From the NCBI GenBank assembly GCA_020052635.1, contig JAGVOR010000043.1, positions 1 to 6,422 of the forward strand: a stretch of 6,422 nucleotides of DNA, in the 5' to 3' direction. A program made the position numbers and the translations under genes. The notes under the pieces were generated by a model that saw only the letters and a program-made list of their open reading frames with translations, was not told where the DNA came from and did no database searches. The stretch's first letter is position 1, and each line of letters begins with the position of its first letter. The stretch comes from Candidatus Omnitrophota bacterium (lineage in GTDB: Bacteria; Omnitrophota; Gorgyraeia; Gygaellales; Profunditerraquicolaceae). Positions 1 through 4,928 of the stretch are shown here, in pieces.

Positions 1-1078
1 CCACCGGAGATGTTTCGGTAAGCCCGTATCCTTCCAGTATCGTGAAACCGATCTTGACGAGATATCTGGCCGCTTCTTCATCTAACTTAGCCCCACCGCA
101 AGCGAAAAACCTCAAAGTTTTTCCAAATGGTCCGTGTATCCTGGCTAAAACCAGCTTGCTTAAATTTATTCCGCTAAACCTTCTTATCTGCCACAATATC
201 CCTATCAGTACCGAAAAAGATGCCTTGAGTAAAAAAGATACTTTCTTCATCTCCTCTAATATGTGTGTATAAAATATAGAAAAAAGCTGCGGCACTCCTA
301 CCAATACCGTCACCCCGGACTCTCTCATCAAATTCAGCAACTCATCGCTCCTAAGGCTGGAAGTATACGTAACCCGTGCGCGGCAAAAAAGAGGCGTAAT
401 CAGCGTGATCATAAAAGGATAGGCATGATGCAACGGCAGTATCGATATAAAAGTATCTCTATCCGTAAAGAGCTTTAACTTGTCGATGCTTTTAAAATCA
501 GAGCAAATATTTTTGTGCGTGAGCATCACCCCTTTGGGCTTACCGATGGTGCCCGATGTATAGATAAGCGAAGCGGTATCTTCAGGAGTGACCTCAGGCC
601 AGGCGACTCCGTCAAACAAGGTAGATTTGACCTGCGCCAGGCCGATAAGGCGCTCTTTTTCAATCTCCAGGTCGAGTATAACGATTTTGTTCAACCCTGC
701 TTTTAACTTATCAATATTATTTGTCTGAAAAACGGCGTGTGAAACAAAGATGATTTTTGCGCAGCAGTCATTGATGAGATTTTCTATTTCTTGTGTGGTC
801 AACTGCGTATCTAAAGGAACGCAGGTAAGACCGGCAGTAATTATGCCCAAATAAATTGCTGCATATTCCGGCCGGTTCTCTAAACATAAACCAGCGAACT
901 CGCCTTTTTTAAAACCCTCTTTAATCAAAAATGCGCCTATCCTCAGAGACAGATCATTTATTTGTCCATATGTCCATCTCTCCCAGATAGAACTTTTTTG
1001 TATTTGCAGGCAGACCTTATCCGGAAACCGGGAAGAAATTTGAGCAAATATCCTGGGGATTACTAAATCATCCTTCAT
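1..1078 (-). CDS. AMP-forming acyl-CoA synthetase, N-terminal 359 residues (3' end outside window)
   Basis: This enzyme of the ANL (AMP-binding) superfamily activates a carboxylic acid, probably a fatty acid, with ATP to an acyl-adenylate and then to a thioester in the cytoplasm. I translated it by hand from ATG at 1078; the frame stays open to base 1. Visible signatures are the phosphate-binding loop at residues 173-185 (YTSGTIGKPKGVM), PLHHAY at 215-220, the GGAKL turn at 328-332, and the adenylate-binding YGLTETSP at 351-358. Ile178 replaces the usual second Thr of TSGTTG, a small oddity. The helical insert at about 270-320 fits long-chain (FadD-like) members. The C-terminal lid domain is missing, and a fused acyltransferase or carrier domain cannot be excluded. 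No strong ribosome binding site precedes the start. The upstream hydrolase ends 7 bp before it, so translation is probably coupled. Superfamily assignment is secure; chain-length specificity is inferred. Confidence 0.93.
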   Translation of the reverse strand, partial: MKDDLVIPRIFAQISSRFPDKVCLQIQKSSIWERWTYGQINDLSLRIGAFLIKEGFKKGEFAGLCLENRPEYAAIYLGIITAGLTCVPLDTQLTTQEIENLINDCCAKIIFVSHAVFQTNNIDKLKAGLNKIVILDLEIEKERLIGLAQVKSTLFDGVAWPEVTPEDTASLIYTSGTIGKPKGVMLTHKNICSDFKSIDKLKLFTDRDTFISILPLHHAYPFMITLITPLFCRARVTYTSSLRSDELLNLMRESGVTVLVGVPQLFSIFYTHILEEMKKVSFLLKASFSVLIGILWQIRRFSGINLSKLVLARIHGPFGKTLRFFACGGAKLDEEAARYLVKIGFTILEGYGLTETSPV

Positions 1079-1085
1079 CGGCGCT

Positions 1086-1868
1086 TTAAGGATTATCCTT
1101 CGCCAGTGTATCGAAAAACCATTTTTTTACTTCTGCGATGAATTGCTCAGGATAATCCCGCATTAAATACTCTGCGTGAGGCCCGTTTTTAATAGAAATT
1201 ATTTTCTTCGGCCCGGCCGCCTTTTGGTATAGCGCCCGGGAATGCCACGGCCTAATTACCCAATCCCGGCTGCCGTGTATAAACATGACCGGAATAGTGA
1301 TTTTGCCGATATTGTTAATAGGCTTCTCCTTGGCCAGCCAAAATGGTCCTGGCCGCACTCCTGTGCCGATCCTTCCGATGGGGTTAAAAAAAGTGTATCC
1401 CGCGTCACCCTTCCAATCGAGGGCCCAGATCCAGTAATCAATTTTCCACATATTCGAAGGGGCGCTGACACAGACAAAGCTGTTCACCCGTTTGTCATTG
1501 GCCAGAACATTAATACTAATGCTTGCCCCGACGGAAAAAGCAATCAATCCTTTTTTGGAATATTGCGGAGCAATAAAATCTAATACTGCCCGTAGATCAT
1601 TGCCTTCCCGGCTCGTCCAGGTAAATATGCCGCTGCTTTTGCCGTGCCCGCGAAGATCAAACATAAAAATATCATACTCTCCCCCCAGCGCCTGCGCCAG
1701 CTGCTGCAAAATCACCGCCTGTTTGCTGCTATAATAACCGTGCGCAATAATAATCACCGCCCGGGAGCCATTCTTAAAATGCTGGAATGATATTTTCTGA
1801 TGGTCAACCGTAGTAAGCGTACCGCTAACTACCGAAGGAATAGTTGTGGCAAGACCCATAATTTCCAT
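1086..1868 (-). CDS. Alpha/beta hydrolase (serine hydrolase, lysophospholipase/S33-like)
   Basis: A 260-residue single-domain alpha/beta hydrolase, probably a cytoplasmic esterase, lipase or thioesterase; the substrate is unknown. Visible elements are the oxyanion-hole segment AHGYYSS at 42-48, DLRGHGKS at 71-78, the nucleophile elbow around Ser112 (AFSVG), the likely acid Asp202 in HGSRDWVI, and the likely His231 in NGPHAEYL. The elbow has Ala where the consensus GxSxG has its first Gly; small residues there are tolerated in the fold. There is no signal peptide. The ATG at 1868 has a modest AGGATAGG upstream; Met4 is an alternative start. The stop lies 7 bp before the acyl-CoA synthetase start, so the two are very likely one transcriptional unit. 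That suggests hydrolysis of an ester or thioester followed by reactivation of the acid, which is an inference from position only. Confidence 0.9.
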   Translation of the reverse strand: MEIMGLATTIPSVVSGTLTTVDHQKISFQHFKNGSRAVIIIAHGYYSSKQAVILQQLAQALGGEYDIFMFDLRGHGKSSGIFTWTSREGNDLRAVLDFIAPQYSKKGLIAFSVGASISINVLANDKRVNSFVCVSAPSNMWKIDYWIWALDWKGDAGYTFFNPIGRIGTGVRPGPFWLAKEKPINNIGKITIPVMFIHGSRDWVIRPWHSRALYQKAAGPKKIISIKNGPHAEYLMRDYPEQFIAEVKKWFFDTLAKDNP

Positions 1869-1907
1869 CGCGCCTATCCTATCTTAATTTCAGTTAACTA
1901 GCGGTAA

Positions 1908-2027
1908 TTAAATCGCTTTTTGCCCGCTGAAGAAACGCATAACAATCACGATGATGGCGATGACGAGCAAGATATGGATAAACCCGCCCATTGCATATGA
2001 GGAAACTAGCCCTAGCGCATGCGTGAT
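1908..2027 (-). pseudogene. Truncated lmo0937/DUF5670-type small membrane protein
   Basis: Thirty-nine codons are open between the OmpA-lipoprotein stop (TAA at 2028-2030) and a TAA at 1908-1910. The reading contains ALGLVSSYAMGGFIHILLVI followed by AIIVIVMRFF and SGQKAI. From memory of the family, this matches the second half of lmo0937-type proteins (about 50 residues, two hydrophobic helices joined by a GLVSSY-x-MGGFIH linker). Their usual N-terminal helix is missing: only Ile-Thr-His precedes the match, with the neighbour's stop codon immediately before it and in the same frame. The only start codon is an ATG at 1989-1991, which would give a 27-residue single-helix peptide, and no ribosome binding site lies before it. 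I read it as a 5'-truncated relic, probably made by a deletion fused to the end of the lipoprotein gene. A functional mini-protein is possible but less likely. The family function is unknown. Confidence 0.65.
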
Positions 2028-2705
2028 TTAATTTGATATTTCCTGCGTAACTTTACTGACTTTGGAAGGCAAGATAACCACTTCCACCCTGCGGTTTTTC
2101 TGCATGTTCTCTACTGTATCATTGGGCGCAACCGGCTGGAATTCTCCGTAGCCGTTGGCAGAAAGCCTGGTAGGAGCAACCCCGCATTCATCAACAAAGT
2201 AATGCAATACTGCTAACGCCCGGGCCGATGAAAGTTCCCAATTTGTCTTCCAGCCGGAATATTTTATGGACTGGTTATCTGTATGGCCTTCCACGGCGAC
2301 GCTGGAATCAGGTACATCACGGTTTAAAACTTCCGCTACTTTTTTGATCGATTCCTTGCCGTCTTCCCGGATTATATCTTTACCAGAATCTAAAAATACT
2401 TCCGATAAAAAAGTAATCACTAGCCCCCGCTCAGACATCTCCAGCTTGGCTTTATAGTCACCGATTTCTTTCTTTAAAGCATTTTCCAGCTCCAGCTTGG
2501 CTTTTTCAAGTTCGGAAAGTTCCCGATTTTTCTGTTTAACATTCTTGATTTCTTTTGCTTTTTCCTGCTGAAGCTGGGCAATCCGGTTCTGTAAATTCCG
2601 GTTCTCAACCTCCAATTCATCGGCTCTTCTTGACCTTTGAATATAGGTACACCCGGAGATGGCAAATACCGCTAAAAACATGATTGCCGCAAATTTAGCC
2701 TTCAT
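2028..2705 (-). CDS. OmpA-family peptidoglycan-binding lipoprotein with coiled-coil stalk
   Basis: A 225-residue envelope lipoprotein expected to tie the outer membrane to peptidoglycan. Residues 1-18 form a lipoprotein signal peptide ending in the lipobox Ile-Ser-Gly-Cys19, where lipid attachment and cleavage should occur. Residues about 27-92 are charged, Glu/Lys/Leu-rich and heptad-like, forming a coiled-coil stalk. The OmpA domain covers about 93-211. It has EGHTDN at 139-144, LSSARA at 158-163 and NRRVEV at 204-209. Asp143 and Arg162 correspond to the pair that binds diaminopimelate in characterised OmpA domains. There is no beta-barrel, so it resembles Pal/YiaD-type anchors more than porin OmpA. 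The start is supported by AGGAGG six bases before ATG. It lies 46 bp after the DUF2934 gene and probably shares its promoter. The 16-residue tail after the domain is followed at once by the remnant small membrane gene. Confidence 0.94.
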   Translation of the reverse strand: MKAKFAAIMFLAVFAISGCTYIQRSRRADELEVENRNLQNRIAQLQQEKAKEIKNVKQKNRELSELEKAKLELENALKKEIGDYKAKLEMSERGLVITFLSEVFLDSGKDIIREDGKESIKKVAEVLNRDVPDSSVAVEGHTDNQSIKYSGWKTNWELSSARALAVLHYFVDECGVAPTRLSANGYGEFQPVAPNDTVENMQKNRRVEVVILPSKVSKVTQEISN

Positions 2706-2751
2706 GGGCTGCCTCCTATTCTAATTCTATTACTACAACTACTGCCATTTG

Positions 2752-3009
2752 TTATTCTTTCCTGCTTTTTAAGATTTGCGCTGCCTCAAACCAGCTTGCA
2801 AGTTCAGTACCGCGAGTTCTGCCTTTTTTCTCATATAAGTTATAAGCTACCTGTCGAAGCTCCTCCCATTTCCGGTCATTAGCGCCTAAAGAATTTCTAA
2901 GATGCTTCGGTTGAAAATCAATCTTTGCTTCTCTATCTGCTCTCATTTCCATTCTACCCCCTTTTTTCATAATCTCTGATTGATCGATATTTATTTGTTC
3001 ATTTATCAT
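2752..3009 (-). CDS. DUF2934-containing small protein
   Basis: A soluble, charged protein of up to 85 residues. The C-terminal part, from WEELRQVAYNLYEKKGR to ASWFEAAQIL (about 47-81), has the pattern of DUF2934: a helix with Ala-Tyr-x-Leu-Tyr, a basic Gly-containing turn, then a Trp-containing helix. The function of this domain is unknown; it is often found in small proteins of environmental bacteria. Two starts are plausible. The ATG at 3009 gives 85 residues but has only a weak ribosome binding site. An in-frame ATG at 2952 is preceded by AAAAGGGGGTAGA, a much better one, and would give a 66-residue protein beginning MEMRADREAK. The extra 19 residues of the longer form do not resemble the domain, so I lean towards 2952 as the main start. 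The sigma70-like promoter at 3040-3067 lies directly upstream. The OmpA lipoprotein follows on the same strand. Confidence 0.8.
   Translation of the reverse strand: MINEQINIDQSEIMKKGGRMEMRADREAKIDFQPKHLRNSLGANDRKWEELRQVAYNLYEKKGRTRGTELASWFEAAQILKSRKE
2950..2962 (-). promoter_or_regulatory. Internal ribosome binding site and alternative start of the DUF2934 gene
   Basis: Reading the minus strand, AAGGGGGT stands three to four bases before ATG (2950-2952), and a second ATG follows two codons later. This is the best Shine-Dalgarno-like stretch of the gene and argues for starting 19 codons inside the longest reading frame. A bypassed start with two protein forms is also possible. Confidence 0.45.
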
Positions 3010-3039
3010 GCTCTGTTATTTTTCCAGTTTCATGGCTAT

Positions 3040-3067
3040 ATTATAAAAGTATCTGCTATGTAATCAA
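3040..3067 (-). promoter_or_regulatory. Sigma70-like promoter for the DUF2934-OmpA block
   Basis: On the minus strand, TTGATT (3062-3067) and a perfect TATAAT (3040-3045) are separated by 16 bp. The -10 box ends about 31 bp before the ATG at 3009 and 88 bp before the alternative ATG at 2952. Transcription should begin near 3032-3034, where a five-codon reading frame (MKLEK, 3016-3033) happens to lie. This is the clearest promoter in the window and the likely start of the transcript that reads leftward through the lipoprotein. Confidence 0.6.
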
Positions 3068-3247
3068 TTGAACCCAGGTATAATCGGATAATTTTACTGC
3101 GTAGAATGAAGAGTTGTATCTTTGGAGTATTTGAGAGGCAGCTCCCATGAAACAGCCCGGAAAGGAATCGCTATAAAAGCACTCTCTGTAAACAAATAAA
3201 CTTACATTCACCCGTATCGGATCGGCGGATGCGTTGCCTCCTGCAAC

Positions 3248-3283
3248 AAAAAGGCTATTGACCGTTTTCGGCCAATAGCCTTT
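3248..3283 (-). terminator. Intrinsic terminator-like hairpin
   Basis: An 11-bp perfect stem, AAAGGCTATTG (3250-3260) with CAATAGCCTTT (3273-3283), continues after one mismatch with three more pairs (CCG/CGG) and a TTTT loop. Read on the minus strand it is followed by a run of five T, giving the form of a rho-independent terminator. On the plus strand the downstream sequence is less T-rich. It lies 34 bp after the stop of the weak ORF at 3318-3590, so it would end that transcript before the DUF2934 promoter. Confidence 0.7.
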
Positions 3284-3317
3284 AGCTTATCTGTATTTCA
3301 TATGTAAATATAAAAAA

Positions 3318-3590
3318 TCAAGGCCCCTCCCGCATTCCACAAGGAGAAACCTCTCTAAATTTACAATCCATTTTTTCCGGAAGACGGTATGAAGGAAGTA
3401 CTTCCATAACGCAAAGTGTAGTGATCAAAAAACGCAAAGGCCGGTTGAGAAGGCCGAGGCGGATTTTAAACCCTTTTAAAGATGTAGAACGCAGCCAGCG
3501 TTTAAGTAAAACCGCTAAAACGGCGTATAATGGGTACCCAACCACAGTAGCGCTACATAATATAATCTCGGAGAACAAAGAATCGTTCAT
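3318..3590 (-). CDS. Hypothetical small protein with one possible membrane segment
   Basis: I do not recognise this 90-residue reading frame. Residues about 7-29 (IILCSATVVGYPLYAVLAVLL) are hydrophobic enough for one membrane helix. They are followed by a strongly basic stretch (KRWLRSTSLKGFKIR), consistent with a positive-inside orientation, and then a less structured tail with two Cys. The ATG at 3590 has AAGGA about 11 bases upstream, which is farther than ideal. In its favour, it is enclosed by two minus-strand terminator-like hairpins (3633-3664 upstream, 3248-3283 downstream), the layout expected of a separately controlled single-gene unit. Against it, there is no homology I can name, the C-terminus looks unlike a conserved protein, and an overlapping plus-strand frame of similar length exists. 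A chance ORF is a real possibility. Confidence 0.3.
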   Translation of the reverse strand: MNDSLFSEIILCSATVVGYPLYAVLAVLLKRWLRSTSLKGFKIRLGLLNRPLRFLITTLCVMEVLPSYRLPEKMDCKFREVSPCGMREGP

Positions 3591-3632
3591 TTTTCAAATT
3601 ATCCTTAACATGACCAGCATGCTTCAAATAAC

Positions 3633-3664
3633 AAAAAACCATCTTGCATGTAAGTGCAAGATGG
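3633..3664 (-). terminator. Strong intrinsic terminator, possibly an attenuator
   Basis: A perfect 10-bp stem, CCATCTTGCA (3639-3648) with TGCAAGATGG (3655-3664), has a 6-base loop. On the minus strand it is followed by six T (3633-3638), a textbook rho-independent terminator. It lies about 205 bp after the coiled-coil response regulator and 43 bp before the weak ORF at 3590. It could simply end the signalling operon, although the distance is long for that. A competing hairpin overlaps its 5' arm, which suggests conditional termination of a separate leader RNA. Confidence 0.75.
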
Positions 3665-3709
3665 CGGCGACCATCCGATTGAAACCTCTGGGGCCACATT
3701 TACCCCAGA
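3633..3709 (-). ncRNA. Candidate leader RNA / attenuator with alternative hairpins
   Basis: On the minus strand three stems follow one another. First is TCTGGGG with CCCCAGA (3687-3693, 3703-3709; 9-base loop). Second is a short GATGG/CCATC hairpin (3671-3675 with 3660-3664; loop TCGCCG). Third is the 10-bp terminator stem (3639-3664). The CCATC at 3660-3664 can pair either with the upstream GATGG (antiterminator) or within the terminator, so the two are mutually exclusive. This is the arrangement of riboswitches and attenuators. I do not recognise a known aptamer class, and no convincing promoter could be assigned in the A/T-rich DNA upstream. A small stable RNA ending at the terminator is an alternative. 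The structure is seen by eye; the regulatory role is inferred. Confidence 0.35.
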
Positions 3710-3796
3710 ACACTTTTAGAATTATTAAATCAATATAACATAACCGAAGAAAGATTCGATGGATTAATAACTAACAGCGCATCCGCTCAACAGAAC

Positions 3797-3838
3797 GGCG
3801 AATAAGCTAACGTAAAAATAAATTCCGGGTTATTCGCC
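3797..3838. repeat. Inverted repeat downstream of the response regulator
   Basis: GGCGAATAA (3797-3805) and TTATTCGCC (3830-3838) form a perfect 9-bp stem with a 24-base A/T-rich loop. It begins about 30 bp after the stop codon of the coiled-coil response regulator. No U-tract follows on the minus strand, so it is not a classic terminator. It could protect the 3' end of the message or be a protein-binding palindrome. Confidence 0.45.
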
Positions 3839-3868
3839 CATCTTCATCCTAGCCTTTAAGATCACCGC

Positions 3869-4522
3869 TTAATTGCGGTTATCCAGTTTATTTTTCAGCA
3901 GCTCAACCTCTTGTTTAAGTTCCACGATCCGCTCTTCCCGGCTAAAGCTGGATTGGTAGAAAACCTCCAGCTCCTGCAGCCGCTTGTGCATCTCCTCCTC
4001 CATCGCGCAACGCTTCTGCAGCTCCTGTTGCAACTGCACGATTTTGTCTTCCAGCTTAAGAATCAATCTTTCATTATACTCTTTAAGGTAATCCACTTCA
4101 TGCTGCACATCTATTTTTGGAACCGGGACTGTCCCCGCTCGGCTTTCCCGCAGTACTTCTTCGATATTACTGATAAACACCGCCTTCTCCAGCGGCTTAA
4201 TCAAAAAACGATTCGCTCCCAGGTTTAAGCCGAATTCCTCGTCCTTTTTATCAACATAAGTAGCCGTATAGAAAATAAACGGTATCTTGCGCAATCCGGG
4301 ATCCTTTTTGCACTCACGGCAAAGCTGATATCCGTCCATCTTGGGCATCAGGATATCGGAAAGGATCAAATCCACCGGATTTTTCTTAAGCTGTTTTAAA
4401 GCCTCTAGGCCATTCTCGGCGGCCAGCGTCCGGTACCCTTGCGCCTCTAAAATTGTAACTAGAAGCTCAAGATTATCAGGTTTATCATCAACCAAAAGAA
4501 CAGTAGTTTTCTGATTATTCAT
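3869..4522 (-). CDS. Response regulator: receiver domain plus C-terminal coiled coil
   Basis: A CheY-like receiver that should accept phosphate from a histidine kinase, most likely the one encoded two genes upstream. Numbering from the most upstream ATG (219 codons): acidic pocket Asp14/Asp15 (VDDK), phosphorylated Asp58 (SDILMP), switch Thr88 (YTAT) and Lys111 (IKPLEK). The receiver ends near 125. After a Pro-rich linker (AGTVPVPK, 131-138), residues about 143-217 are Leu/Glu/Lys/Gln-rich and heptad-like, forming a long coiled coil. Its end (LEVFYQSSFSREERIVELKQ, 187-206) resembles the RELxMxELKxE helix that often joins sensory modules to PAS or kinase domains; here nothing follows it. There is no DNA-binding or enzymatic output domain. 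Three ATG codons stand in tandem after AAGGAGG. The third (4520-4522) has the best spacing of 7 bases and is used here, giving 217 residues; the outermost ends at 4528. It lies 37 bp after the DivK-like gene. Confidence 0.93.
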   Translation of the reverse strand: MNNQKTTVLLVDDKPDNLELLVTILEAQGYRTLAAENGLEALKQLKKNPVDLILSDILMPKMDGYQLCRECKKDPGLRKIPFIFYTATYVDKKDEEFGLNLGANRFLIKPLEKAVFISNIEEVLRESRAGTVPVPKIDVQHEVDYLKEYNERLILKLEDKIVQLQQELQKRCAMEEEMHKRLQELEVFYQSSFSREERIVELKQEVELLKNKLDNRN

Positions 4523-4536
4523 CATCATCCCTCCTT
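4520..4536 (-). promoter_or_regulatory. Ribosome binding site with three tandem ATG codons
   Basis: AAGGAGG on the minus strand is followed by G and then ATGATGATG. The spacing from the AAGGAGG core is 1, 4 and 7 bases for the three codons. Only the third (4520-4522) has the usual distance, so translation probably begins there with MNNQKTT. Confidence 0.6.
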
Positions 4537-4559
4537 GACGGTTTCCCGATTTATGCCTT

Positions 4560-4925
4560 TTACTCCAAATGTTTTTTCACTAATTCAGGCAAAAGTCGGG
4601 TATCAATGGGCTTGGCGATATAACCGTCAAAACCCGCATCCAGGATCTTTTCTTTGTCCCCTTTCATCGCGTAAGAAGTAATACCGATAATTTTGATATT
4701 TTTAGTCTGCGGATCGCTTTTAATCATTTTGGTCGCGATAAAACCATCTACTTCCGGCAGCTGGATATCCATTAAAATCAAATCCGGCAGGCTCTCCTTA
4801 GCCACCGCCACCCCCTCCTTGCCGTCACGGGCCTCAATAATTTCATATCCTCTTAAAGCCAAAATATCCCGCAAAAGCATCATATTATTCTCATTATCTT
4901 CAACTAATAGTATTTTCTTAGCCAC
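4560..4925 (-). CDS. DivK-like single-domain response regulator
   Basis: A 121-residue stand-alone receiver with no output domain. It can act as a phosphate shuttle or as an allosteric partner of kinases, as DivK does in alphaproteobacteria. Key residues are acidic pocket Glu9/Asp10 (LVEDNENN), phosphorylated Asp53 (LMDIQLP), switch Thr83 in ITSYAMKGD, and Lys105 in GYIAKPIDT. The segment AMKGDKEK followed by DAGFDGYIAKPI is typical of the DivK/hybrid-kinase receiver group. The start codon is GTG at 4923-4925. Its ribosome binding site (GAGGTGAGG) overlaps the stop codon of the kinase gene, with only 3 bp between the kinase TGA and the GTG. Translation is therefore probably coupled to that of the kinase, which makes the kinase its likely phosphodonor. 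Family assignment is firm; the cell-cycle role of true DivK should not be assumed. Confidence 0.95.
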   Translation of the reverse strand: MAKKILLVEDNENNMMLLRDILALRGYEIIEARDGKEGVAVAKESLPDLILMDIQLPEVDGFIATKMIKSDPQTKNIKIIGITSYAMKGDKEKILDAGFDGYIAKPIDTRLLPELVKKHLE

Positions 4926-4928
4926 ACC

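Larger units (their letters stand above)
3010..3868. other. Long gene-poor region with hairpins and protein-like scraps
   Basis: About 860 bp separate the signalling operon from the DUF2934 gene. From right to left they hold: a 9-bp inverted repeat with a 24-base loop (3797-3805 with 3830-3838); a stop-to-stop stretch resembling a lipoprotein signal (3764-3829); an RNA-like segment with three hairpins ending in a minus-strand U-tract (3633-3709); a weak 90-codon ORF (3318-3590); a second terminator-like hairpin (3248-3283); a small GTTGC/GCAAC hairpin whose minus-strand loop is AGGAG (3233-3247); and the promoter at 3040-3067. A 51-codon GTG reading (3056-3211) has no usable ribosome binding site. 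I see no transposase, terminal inverted repeats, tRNA or CRISPR repeats. The mixture could be regulatory RNA, decayed genes or both. Confidence 0.6.

Noticed and set aside
42..706. Three plus-strand open frames at the left end
   Set aside because: They are antisense to the acyl-CoA synthetase, which shows unmistakable motifs across the whole stretch.
3056..3211. Minus-strand 51-codon frame from GTG (Cys/Tyr/Phe-rich)
   Set aside because: The frame is stop-free for about 77 codons, but the upstream part covers the terminator hairpin. The AGGAGG at 3238-3243 is too far from the GTG, and the end reaches to within 11 bp of the sigma70-like promoter. No family resemblance, so probably chance.
3233..3247. 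GTTGC/GCAAC hairpin with AGGAG in its minus-strand loop, like a sequestered ribosome binding site
   Set aside because: The triplet at the right distance downstream is ATC, not a normal start codon, and no gene follows in that frame.
3671..3686. GGTTTCAATCGGAT on the minus strand, like the end of a CRISPR repeat
   Set aside because: It occurs once, with no second copy or regular spacing nearby. It is better explained as part of the hairpin-rich leader.
3421..3738. Plus-strand 105-codon frame beginning MIKKRKGRLRRPRR
   Set aside because: It overlaps the minus-strand ORF and runs through both arms of the terminator hairpin. It has no ribosome binding site, and its basic composition is what the antisense of a Leu/Phe-rich stretch would give. 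Only its last 25 codons are mentioned, as a possible S16-like scrap.
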